The notes beneath the pieces were generated by a model that ran no database searches, was not told the DNA's origin, and saw nothing but the letters and a program-made list of their open reading frames with translations. Source: Gemmatimonadota bacterium (GTDB lineage Bacteria > Gemmatimonadota > Gemmatimonadetes > Gemmatimonadales > GWC2-71-9). From it: 34,354 bases of DNA. The stretch's first letter is position 1; each line of letters opens with the position of its first letter. The stretch is from assembly GCA_003220855.1 (NCBI GenBank), contig QHTP01000035.1:1-34354 (forward strand), written 5' to 3'. Below are positions 23,395-30,120 of this stretch, piece by piece. A program made the translations under genes and the position numbers.

Positions 23395-24417
23395 TTAGTC
23401 TTCTGTCTGCCCGAATAACGCCATGTTGCTCGAATGCCCCGGCTCGACCTTCGCCGCGGGATTGATGAAGTGCACCGCATGGTTGACGGCGATGGCCGCC
23501 TCGGCCGCGCCCGTCGCGATCAGCTTGAGCTTGCCCGGATAGGTGGTGATGTCCCCGGCGGCGAACACGCCCGGCAGGTTGGTGGCCATCGTCTGCGAGA
23601 CCTTGATCTCGCCCTTCTCGATGTCGAGCCCCCACTGCGCGATCGCGCCGAGTGAGGAGATGAAGCCGAGCTGCGGGATCACACTGTCGACCGCGAGACG
23701 CTCCTCGAGCTTGGTCTTGCTGTTGTAGATGGTCACGGCGTCTATGCGCTCGTCGCCGTGGATCATCCTCAGCTCCCAGAACGTGCGGAGCTCCATTTTG
23801 CCCGCCGCGGACAGCTCCTGCACCTGACGCACCGTCGCGGCGTGCGCGCGGAAGCCGTCGCGGCGGTGGATCATCACGATGGACCGGGCGATCCCCTGCA
23901 GGTTCACGGCCCAGTCGAACGCCGAATCACCGCCGCCGACCAGCAGGACGCGTTTGCCGCTGAACAGCTTCGGATCGAGCACGCGGTCGTGCAGCCCTTT
24001 CCCGTACCAGCGGTCCACGTCCTTGAGGGGCAACTTGCGGGGCGTGAACGCGCCGATGCCGCCCGCGATCAGCACCGTGCGCGACGGGTACTCGTCCCTT
24101 TCCGTCACGACCGTGAACGCCGGCTGCCCGTTCTCCGAGTCGCGCTTCAGGCCCGTCACGTTCTCCCCGAGGTGGACCGGCGGCTTGAACTGGAACGCCT
24201 GCTCGGCCATGCCCTTCACGAGGTCTTTGGAGAGGACCTTCGGGAAGCCCGCCACGTCGAAGATGTACTTCTCGGGATATAGCGCGGTCAGCTGCCCGCC
24301 GACCTGGTCGAGGTTGTCGATCAGGCGGCAGGATGCCCCGCGCATCCCGGCGTAAAACGCGCCGAACAACCCGGTCGGACCGGCGCCGATTATGGTGATA
24401 TCTTTGACGTCCTGCAT
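23395..24417 (-). CDS. Ferredoxin/flavodoxin-NADP reductase, thioredoxin-reductase-like (YumC type)
   Basis: From ATG 24417 the product is 340 residues. It has an FAD-binding loop IIGAGPTGLFGAFYAG (G11, G13, G16), GGQLTALYPEKYIFDVAG near 42-60, a second dinucleotide loop RVLLVGGGDSAFDWAV, and a C-terminal FAD contact GVFAAGDITTYPGKLKLIATGAAEAAIAVNHA. The CxxC pair of true thioredoxin reductases is absent, which points to the FNR type found in Bacillus YumC and green sulfur bacteria. Those enzymes exchange electrons between NADPH and ferredoxin or flavodoxin. The 484-residue track ORF runs into the divergent cobalamin gene and is rejected. It is transcribed alone, divergent from the adenosyltransferase gene across 48 bases. 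Confidence 0.93.
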   Translation of the reverse strand: MQDVKDITIIGAGPTGLFGAFYAGMRGASCRLIDNLDQVGGQLTALYPEKYIFDVAGFPKVLSKDLVKGMAEQAFQFKPPVHLGENVTGLKRDSENGQPAFTVVTERDEYPSRTVLIAGGIGAFTPRKLPLKDVDRWYGKGLHDRVLDPKLFSGKRVLLVGGGDSAFDWAVNLQGIARSIVMIHRRDGFRAHAATVRQVQELSAAGKMELRTFWELRMIHGDERIDAVTIYNSKTKLEERLAVDSVIPQLGFISSLGAIAQWGLDIEKGEIKVSQTMATNLPGVFAAGDITTYPGKLKLIATGAAEAAIAVNHAVHFINPAAKVEPGHSSNMALFGQTED

Positions 24418-24465
24418 GGGCTTCAATCGTAACGGAAGCCCCGGAGAGAAGGGAGAGGGGAGCGG

Positions 24466-25017
24466 TTGAAGATCTATACCAAGACGGGGGACGGTGGAGA
24501 AACAGGGCTGTTTGGCGGCGGCCGGACGCCCAAGGACAGTCCCCGCGTGGCGGCGTACGGCGAAGTGGACGAGTTGAACGCGGCGCTCGGGCTGGCGCAC
24601 GCGCTCGCACCCGAGCAGTTCGCTGATGCCCTGCTGCAGAGCATCCAGCGCGATCTGTTCACCATCGGGGCGGAGCTCGCGACGCCGGACCCCGACAAGC
24701 TGCACAAGGCGCTCTCCCGCAGCGGCGCGGCCATCGGCCAATCGGACATCGCCGCGCTCGAGGACGCCATCGATGGACACGAGTCGCGGCTCGAGCCGCT
24801 CAAGAACTTCATTGTGCCGGGCGGAACGCCCAAAGCCGCGGCGTTGCACCTAGGGCGCACGGTGTGTCGCCGGGCCGAGCGCGCCGTCGTCGCCCTGGCG
24901 CGCCACGAGCAAACCAACCCCGCGATCCTCCGGTACCTGAACCGCCTGTCGGATCTCCTGTTCGTCCTGGCGCGCGCCGCCAACGCGCACGCCGGACGCC
25001 CCGACGTCAAGTGGTGA
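24466..25017 (+). CDS. PduO-type cob(I)alamin adenosyltransferase
   Basis: This enzyme moves the adenosyl group of ATP to cob(I)alamin to make coenzyme B12. The 183-residue product begins KIYTKTGDGGETGLFGGGR, the ATP-binding N-terminal signature of the PduO/MMAB family. It continues with the helical bundle features VDELNAALGLA, FTIGAELATP, FIVPGGTPKAAALHLGRTVCRRAER and NRLSDLLFVLAR, all conserved in the family. The start is TTG at 24466, preceded by a purine-rich GGGAGAGGGGAG tract. The stop overlaps the aroB GTG start (GTGA). No other cobalamin gene is nearby. Confidence 0.95.
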   Translation: MKIYTKTGDGGETGLFGGGRTPKDSPRVAAYGEVDELNAALGLAHALAPEQFADALLQSIQRDLFTIGAELATPDPDKLHKALSRSGAAIGQSDIAALEDAIDGHESRLEPLKNFIVPGGTPKAAALHLGRTVCRRAERAVVALARHEQTNPAILRYLNRLSDLLFVLARAANAHAGRPDVKW

Positions 25018-26114
25018 CGATCCGCGTCGCCACCGCGGAGCAGCGCCACACCTCGTACGACATTCTGATCGACCGCGGACTGCTCGCGGATCTGCCCGCC
25101 CTGGTGAAAGCCGCCTGCCCAGCCGCGCGCTATGCCGTGATCACCGACTCGCACGTCGCGACGCTGTGCGGGGCGAAGATCGTTACACGACTCCACGACG
25201 CCACGTTGCAGGCCCAACTCTTCGAGTTCCCGGCGGGCGAGTGGAACAAGACGCGAGAAACGTGGGCGATGCTCTCCGACAAGATGCTCGTGGCGCAGTT
25301 CGGCCGCGACAGCGCCGTGCTGGCGCTCGGCGGAGGCGTCGTGGGCGACGTCGCGGGGTTCGTCGCGGCCACGTACCTGCGGGGCGTCCCGTACATCCAG
25401 GTACCCACCACGCTGCTCGCGATGATCGACTCGTCGATCGGCGGCAAGACGGGTGTCGACGTCCCGGCCGGCAAGAACCTGCTGGGCGCCTTTCACCAAC
25501 CTCGTCTCGTCGTCGCCGACCTGGACCTGCTCGGCACCCTGCCGCCGCCGCAGCTCGCCGCGGGGATCGCCGAAGCGGTCAAGCACGGGGTGATCGCCGA
25601 CGCCGACTACTTCGCATTCCTGGAGCGCGAGCACCACGCCGTCACGACCAAGCAGCCCGCCGCACTCGAGCAACTGGTGCGGCGCTCCGTGGAGATCAAG
25701 GCGGGCGTCGTCGCTGCGGACGAGCGTGAGACCGGCCGTCGCGCGATCCTCAACTTCGGGCACACGGTGGCGCACGCGGTCGAGGCGACGGCGCAGTTCG
25801 CCGTGCTGCACGGCGAGGCCGTCGCGATCGGCATGACGTACGAAGCGCGGCTCGCAGAAGTGCTGGGGATCGCCGAACCGGGAACCGCCAATCGCATCGC
25901 GCGGCTGCTCGAGCGCTGCGGTCTCCCGCTCGAGCTCCCCGAGAGCGCCACGGCGGACCGCCTGCTCGCGACGATGCAGCTCGACAAAAAGGCGCGCGCC
26001 GGAACGGTGCGGTTCGCGCTGCCGGAGGCGGTTGGACGCATGCACGCCGACGGCAGTAGCTGGACGGTGGCGGCCCCCGAGCGCGCGGTACGGGACGTGC
26101 TCGCGGGGCGGTAG
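25014..26114 (+). CDS. aroB: 3-Dehydroquinate synthase AroB
   Basis: AroB converts DAHP to 3-dehydroquinate in the second step of the shikimate pathway, using NAD and a divalent metal. From GTG 25014 the product is 366 residues, the normal length. It shows the NAD-binding GGGVVGDVAGFVAATYLRGV, the substrate loop DSSIGGKTGVDVPAGKNLLGAFHQP, and metal ligands in AEAVKHG, LNFGHTVAHAVE and LHGEAVAIGM. GTG 25011, one codon earlier, is an alternative start; the 416-residue track ORF begins inside the adenosyltransferase gene. The 4-base overlap indicates translational coupling to that gene. A weak bulged hairpin follows the stop. Confidence 0.97.
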   Translation: MTIRVATAEQRHTSYDILIDRGLLADLPALVKAACPAARYAVITDSHVATLCGAKIVTRLHDATLQAQLFEFPAGEWNKTRETWAMLSDKMLVAQFGRDSAVLALGGGVVGDVAGFVAATYLRGVPYIQVPTTLLAMIDSSIGGKTGVDVPAGKNLLGAFHQPRLVVADLDLLGTLPPPQLAAGIAEAVKHGVIADADYFAFLEREHHAVTTKQPAALEQLVRRSVEIKAGVVAADERETGRRAILNFGHTVAHAVEATAQFAVLHGEAVAIGMTYEARLAEVLGIAEPGTANRIARLLERCGLPLELPESATADRLLATMQLDKKARAGTVRFALPEAVGRMHADGSSWTVAAPERAVRDVLAGR

Positions 26115-26115
26115 T

Positions 26116-26142
26116 CGCAGCTTGGTACTAATTGCAAGTGCG
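26116..26142 (+). terminator. Weak bulged hairpin after aroB
   Basis: CGCAGCTTG (26116-26124) can pair with CAAGTGCG (26135-26142) with one bulged G, giving an 8-bp stem and a 10-base loop. No T-run follows, so it is at best a weak terminator. Confidence 0.25.
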
Positions 26143-26149
26143 TCAACAA

Positions 26150-26356
26150 CTTCCCACATGATTCTGCACCTCTCCACATGCCGCGCAACTCGCAGTCAAC
26201 GCGGCATCAACATCCATTTCTCCACACGCGATGTGGATAGTGGACAAACGCGGGAGTGGTGCTACGCACTAATAATTTGTGATGTGGAAAAATGGATAGA
26301 TTTGCACCATTCGCCGGCGATTCCTATATTGGGCGCCGGTCGTAGAGTTTTCCACT
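26150..26356. promoter_or_regulatory. Cluster of DnaA-box-like TCCACA/TGTGGA words upstream of the sigma factor
   Basis: In the 278-bp spacer between aroB and the sigma-factor gene I find TTCTCCACA (26218-26226), TGTGGATAG (26232-26240) and TGTGGAAAA (26283-26291). Each differs by one base from the DnaA box TTATCCACA or its complement. Weaker versions lie at 26150-26158, 26170-26178 and 26348-26356. The second and third strongest words flank the AT-rich stretch ACTAATAATTTGTGATG. TCCACA-CGCGA-TGTGGA is also a perfect short inverted repeat. Whether DnaA or another regulator binds is unknown. Confidence 0.5.
26302..26330 (+). promoter_or_regulatory. Promoter of the primary-type sigma factor gene
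   Basis: TTGCAC (26302-26307) and TATATT (26325-26330) are separated by exactly 17 bases and match 4 of 6 and 5 of 6 consensus bases. The start would fall near 26337, leaving a leader of about 56 bases with GGAG eight bases before the ATG. Confidence 0.65.
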
Positions 26357-26392
26357 GGCTCAACATACGTCTCCACCGTCGGAGCCCTAGCT

Positions 26393-27286
26393 ATGGAGCG
26401 GTCGAACGGAGGCAAGGCCAAGGCGTTCTTTCGAGCCAATCCTTCCGGCGCCTTCGACCAGTACCTGCAGGACATTCAGAAGCTCCCCCTCATCAAAGAT
26501 CCAGCTGAAGAACGCAGACTCGCGCGGCGCGTGCAACGGGGCGACGAAAAGGCCGCCGAGCGGCTCGTCACCGCCAACCTCCGCTTCGTCATCTCCTACG
26601 TCAAGAAATACCAGGGGCACGGGCTGGACCTGTCCGAGCTGGTAGCGATCGGGAACGAGGGGCTCCTCAAGGCGGTCAAGAAGTTCGATCCGGATCAGGG
26701 CGTGAAGTTCATCTCGTACGCGGTGTGGTGGGTGCGACAGGCCGTGTTGAAAGCCCTGGCCGAGCAGACCCGCAGCGTGCGGATCCCGTTGAATCAGAAC
26801 TCGCAGCTGATCCGCATGAGCCGCACCGAGACCTATCTGTCGCAGGAGCTCGGGCGCGAGCCGACCGACGACGAGATCGCGATGGCGCTCCAGGACACCG
26901 TCGAGAACGTCCGCACCGCGCGTCGCATGACGGCGGCGGAGCTGTCGCTCGACGCTCCGGTGGACCGGAGCGACAAGGACGCGGCCACGCTGGGCGAGCG
27001 GTTCGCCGGCCAGGAAGGCGGCGAAATCGAGGAGAAGACCGACGGCAAGCTGATGCGTGAGTTCATCGACCGCATCTTCCAGAAGTATCTCACCCCCCGC
27101 GAGCGCAAGATTCTCTATCTCTATTACGGCCTCGAAGAAGGTAGTGAGGCCATGACGCTGGAGAAAATCGGAGCGCTGATGGGCGTGACGCGAGAACGCA
27201 TCAGGCAGATACGCGAACGGGCGTTCGAGAAGCTGCGGGAGTCGCCCGATGGACGGGCGCTCAAGGGGTTCTGGCGAGCCGCTTAG
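26393..27286 (+). CDS. rpoD: Primary-type sigma-70 factor (RpoD/SigA), short form
   Basis: The 297-residue protein has sigma regions 1.2 (FDQYLQDIQKLPLI, about 21-34), 2 (LVTANLRFVISYVKKYQGHGLDLSELV through YAVWWVRQAVLKALAEQ), 3, and 4 (from about 233, LTPRERKILYLYYGLE, then the helix-turn-helix TLEKIGALMGVTRERIRQIRERAFEKLR). Region 1.1 and the non-conserved insert are missing, as in the short housekeeping sigma factors of Bacteroidota and relatives. It directs RNA polymerase to -35/-10 promoters. The segment between regions 3 and 4 is acidic (GQEGGEIEEKTDGK). GGAG sits 8 bases before the ATG. The gene stands alone with its own promoter and is followed by a strong hairpin. Whether it is the only primary sigma factor cannot be seen here. 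Confidence 0.93.
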   Translation: MERSNGGKAKAFFRANPSGAFDQYLQDIQKLPLIKDPAEERRLARRVQRGDEKAAERLVTANLRFVISYVKKYQGHGLDLSELVAIGNEGLLKAVKKFDPDQGVKFISYAVWWVRQAVLKALAEQTRSVRIPLNQNSQLIRMSRTETYLSQELGREPTDDEIAMALQDTVENVRTARRMTAAELSLDAPVDRSDKDAATLGERFAGQEGGEIEEKTDGKLMREFIDRIFQKYLTPRERKILYLYYGLEEGSEAMTLEKIGALMGVTRERIRQIRERAFEKLRESPDGRALKGFWRAA

Positions 27287-27394
27287 ACGGCGAGACGTCG
27301 AGACGGGTGGCGGGCTTCAGCGAGAGGGGTCAGGAACGGCATTCCTGACCCCTCTTCCCTAACCGCCGCTCGCCGTCTGACCGTCTCGCCGTCT
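27285..27394. terminator. Nested inverted repeat and terminator hairpin after the sigma factor
   Basis: An inner stem of 14 perfect base pairs, AGAGGGGTCAGGAA (27323-27336) with TTCCTGACCCCTCT (27342-27355), closes a 5-base loop. An outer pair of 13-base arms, AGACGGCGAGACG (27285-27297) and CGTCTCGCCGTCT (27382-27394), encloses it. The outer arms are built from 8-bp units (AGACGGCG; CGCCGTCT). The structure begins in the sigma-factor stop codon and ends in the glcD promoter. Confidence 0.8.
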
Positions 27395-27405
27395 GTCTGT
27401 ATACT
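27377..27405 (+). promoter_or_regulatory. Promoter of the glcDEF operon, probably leaderless
   Basis: CTGACC (27377-27382), 17 bases, then TATACT (27400-27405; 5 of 6 matches). The glcD ATG at 27413 begins 7 bases after the -10 word, which places it at or next to the expected transcript start. No Shine-Dalgarno site fits in between. Confidence 0.6.
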
Positions 27406-27412
27406 ATTACCC

Positions 27413-28912
27413 ATGTCCCGAGACGTCGCGTCGTTGGTCGATACGCTCGCCGAGATCGTCGGCCCGGGTCACGTGCGCACGGCGCTCCCGGAGCGCGTGA
27501 CCTACGCGAAGGACGGGCTGCCCACGCACCGGCGCGTGCCCGGGGTCGTCGTGCTGCCGGGGAGTCGGGACGAGGTGATCGCGGTCGTGCGGCTGCTCGG
27601 CGCGCTCGGCATGCCGTTCGTGCCACGCGGCGCGGGCACCGGGCTCTCGGGCGGCGCCCTCGCCGACGGCGACGCCGTGCTCATCGTGCTGACCCGGCTG
27701 AATCGCATCCTCAAGATCGACGCCCGCAACCGGCTGGCCGTGGTCGAGCCCGGCGTCGTGAACATCCGTCTCTCCGCCGCGGCCGCACCGCACGGGTTGC
27801 AGTATACGCCCGACCCGTCGAGTCAGACCGCCTGCACGATCGGCGGCAACGTTGCCGAAAATGCGGGCGGCCCGCACTGCCTCAAGTACGGGGTGACGGC
27901 GACGCATGTGCTGGCGCTGGAGGTGGCGCTGGCGGACGGGCGCGTCGTCGAGCTGGGCAGTCCCGGCGGCGAGCCGTGGGGCCCCGACCTGGTCGGGCTG
28001 TTCGTCGGCTCGGAGGGCAACTTCGGCGTCGCGACGCGCATCACCGTGCGGCTGCTGCCCGTCGCACGGGCGGTTCGCACGCTGCTCGCCGACTTCACCT
28101 CGCTGCGCACCGCCGGGGAGGCGGTGTCCGCGGTGATCGCCAGCGGGATCGTGCCCGCCGCGCTCGAGATGATGGACCAGTCGTGCATCCGCGCGGTGGA
28201 GGACTCGGTGTACGCGGCCGGCTACCCGCGCGATGCGGCGGCGGTGCTGCTCGCCGAACTCGACGGCGGGCACGAAGTGGCGGTGGCGGCGGATGCCGAG
28301 ACCATCGAATCCGTGCTGCGCGCGCACGGGGCACGGTCGGTGCGCGTGGCCGCGGACGCGCAGGAGCGCGAGCGGCTCTGGCTCGGCCGCAAGAAGGCCT
28401 TCGGCGCGATGGGCCGGCTGTCGCGCGACCTGGTGGTGCAGGATGCCGTGGTTCCCCGCTCCACGCTTCCCGACGTGCTCGAGACGATCGCCCGGATCGC
28501 CGCCGAGTACGGGCTCACGGTCAGCAACGTGTTCCACGCCGGCGATGGCAACCTGCACCCCAACATCTCGTTCGACGGCCGCACGCCCGGCCTGCGCGAG
28601 CGGGTGGAGGCGGCCAGCGCGGAGATCATGGCCACCTGCATCGCCGCCGGCGGCACCATCACGGGAGAGCACGGCATCGGACTCGACAAGCTCCGCTACA
28701 TGCCGCTCCTGTTCGACGGTGATTCGCTCGCCGCCATGCGCGCGGTGCGCCGCGTGTGGGACCCGGACGAGCGGGTGAACCCGGGCAAGGTGGTTCCGGT
28801 GCACGCGTGTCGGGAGTGGGCGGGAACTCGAAACGCGGAACGCGGAACGCGGAACGCGAGAGGGAACGCTCGTTCCGACTTCCGCGTTGCGACTTCCGGG
28901 TTGGACACATGA
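27413..28912 (+). CDS. glcD: Glycolate oxidase FAD-linked subunit GlcD, with palindromic-element tail
   Basis: GlcD is the FAD subunit that oxidises glycolate (or D-lactate) to the 2-oxoacid and passes electrons through GlcE/GlcF. The 499-residue product has the PCMH FAD domain (VVLPGSRDEVIAVVRLL; PFVPRGAGTGLSGGALADGD; NVAENAGGPHCLKYGVT; GLFVGSEGNFGVATRITVRLLP). The C-terminal oxidase domain has FHAGDGNLHPN and GEHGIGLDKLRYMPLLF. The conserved family sequence ends near VNPGKVVPVHACREW. The last 28 or so residues (TRNAERGTRNARGNARS and onward) come from a 78-bp palindromic heptamer element that carries the frame to a stop overlapping the glcE start. D-lactate dehydrogenase is an alternative; the glcDEF order favours glycolate. 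Confidence 0.94.
   Translation: MSRDVASLVDTLAEIVGPGHVRTALPERVTYAKDGLPTHRRVPGVVVLPGSRDEVIAVVRLLGALGMPFVPRGAGTGLSGGALADGDAVLIVLTRLNRILKIDARNRLAVVEPGVVNIRLSAAAAPHGLQYTPDPSSQTACTIGGNVAENAGGPHCLKYGVTATHVLALEVALADGRVVELGSPGGEPWGPDLVGLFVGSEGNFGVATRITVRLLPVARAVRTLLADFTSLRTAGEAVSAVIASGIVPAALEMMDQSCIRAVEDSVYAAGYPRDAAAVLLAELDGGHEVAVAADAETIESVLRAHGARSVRVAADAQERERLWLGRKKAFGAMGRLSRDLVVQDAVVPRSTLPDVLETIARIAAEYGLTVSNVFHAGDGNLHPNISFDGRTPGLRERVEAASAEIMATCIAAGGTITGEHGIGLDKLRYMPLLFDGDSLAAMRAVRRVWDPDERVNPGKVVPVHACREWAGTRNAERGTRNARGNARSDFRVATSGLDT
28825..28902. repeat. Palindromic heptamer element in the 3' end of glcD
   Basis: The left arm (28825-28856) holds tandem GCGGAAC units; the right arm (28871-28902) is its imperfect complement, 25 of 32 positions pairing, around a 14-base loop. 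It encodes a stop-free peptide in the glcD frame (RNAERGTRN...SDFRVATSGL). A partner element of the same layout lies in glcF. Confidence 0.85.
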
Positions 28913-30120
28913 GCCTCCTGGATCGCGTCCGCGCCCTGCTGGGCGACGAAGCCGTGGAGGTCGCGGCGACTCCGGACGGCGTGCCGCGCGTCGCACCCGC
29001 CTCCCCCGACGCCGTGGCGCTGCTGCTCGGCACCGCCCGCGAAGAGGGGTGGCGGGTACGCATCGAGGGCGCCGGCAGCTGGCTCCCCGCCGACGCGCCG
29101 GCCGACCTGGCCCTCACGACCCGCCGGCTCGACAAGATCCCCGCCATCGAGCCCCAGGACCTCTCCGCGACGGCCGAGGCGGGGATCGGGTGCGACCTGC
29201 TGCGCCAACAGCTCGCCGACCGGGGCACCTGGCTCGCGCTCGACCCCCCGGGCCTCGCGGGCCGCACCGTCGGGTCCATCGTCGCGACGGCGACGGCCGG
29301 TCCCCTGCGACAGGGATTCGGACCCGTGCGCGACCATCTGCTCGGCGTCACGTTCGTCACGGGGGACGGCCGGCTGGTGCACAGCGGTGGCCGCGTGGTG
29401 AAGAACGTCGCGGGGTACGATCTCACCCGCCTCGAGGCGGGCGCGTTCGGGGCGTTCGGGGTGATCGTGCTGGTCCATCTGCGGCTGCGCGCCCTGCCCC
29501 GCGCCGACCAGACGCTCGCGCTCGAGGGGTCGCGCGAGGACCTGACGCAGGTGGCCGAAGACATCGCCGCGGCCGGCATCCAGCCTGCGGCGCACGAACT
29601 CATGTCGCCCGCGCTGGCACGGCGCGAACGCTGGTTGCTCGCTGTCCGGTTCGCGGGCTCGGCGGCCCTCGTGGCCGCGGAGGAAGCCGGGCTGCGCGCC
29701 GCCACGGGGGGACGGTTTGCGGCACTCCGGGCCGACGAGGGCCATAGCCTGTGGATGCGCGCCGCCGAGAGCTTCGCCACCCGGCCCGTGGCATTCCGCA
29801 TCGGCGGCCTCCCCGACTCGAGCGACGAGCTGCTCGACCTGCTGCAGCACCAGGTAGGGGACGAGTGGATCTCCGCGAGCCCCGCCATCGGGGCGATCCG
29901 GTGGGGGGGCGACGCCACGATCGATCGGCTCAAGCGCGTGCGCCGCACGCTCGCCGGTCTGGAAGTGCCGCTCACCCTGGAGCGCGCTCCCTGGCCCGTG
30001 CGCTCCGCCGTCGGCCATTTCGGTGCCTACCGCGAGGGGGTGGGCCCCCTCGTCGCCGGGCTGCGGCGGACCTTCGATCCCGGGGAAGCGTTTGTCGTAG
30101 CGGCCGAAGCAGCTGAATGA
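28909..30120 (+). CDS. glcE: Glycolate oxidase FAD-binding subunit GlcE
   Basis: From ATG 28909 the product is 403 residues. It has a shortened PCMH FAD domain as in GlcE: VEVAATPDGVPRVAPASPDAVALLL, WRVRIEGAGSWLP, DLSATAEAGIGCDLLRQQLADRGTWLALDPPG, GRTVGSIVATATAGPLRQGFGPVRDHLLGV and KNVAGYDLTRLEAGAFGAFGVIV. The last of these is especially typical of the subunit. The ATG overlaps the glcD stop (ATGA), and the stop overlaps the glcF start in the same way, so the three subunits are translationally coupled. The track ORF begins at 28756 inside glcD because the heptamer element is open in this frame too; the added residues are not family sequence. Confidence 0.92.
   Translation: MSLLDRVRALLGDEAVEVAATPDGVPRVAPASPDAVALLLGTAREEGWRVRIEGAGSWLPADAPADLALTTRRLDKIPAIEPQDLSATAEAGIGCDLLRQQLADRGTWLALDPPGLAGRTVGSIVATATAGPLRQGFGPVRDHLLGVTFVTGDGRLVHSGGRVVKNVAGYDLTRLEAGAFGAFGVIVLVHLRLRALPRADQTLALEGSREDLTQVAEDIAAAGIQPAAHELMSPALARRERWLLAVRFAGSAALVAAEEAGLRAATGGRFAALRADEGHSLWMRAAESFATRPVAFRIGGLPDSSDELLDLLQHQVGDEWISASPAIGAIRWGGDATIDRLKRVRRTLAGLEVPLTLERAPWPVRSAVGHFGAYREGVGPLVAGLRRTFDPGEAFVVAAEAAE

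Noticed and set aside
28830-28912. Frameshift or pseudogene at the end of glcD
   Set aside because: The conserved domain is complete before the element, the frame stays open, and the stop overlaps the glcE start normally. The tail is an added element, not a broken gene.
27407-28996. 529-residue minus-strand ORF opposite glcD
   Set aside because: No motifs, and glcD on the plus strand is unambiguous.
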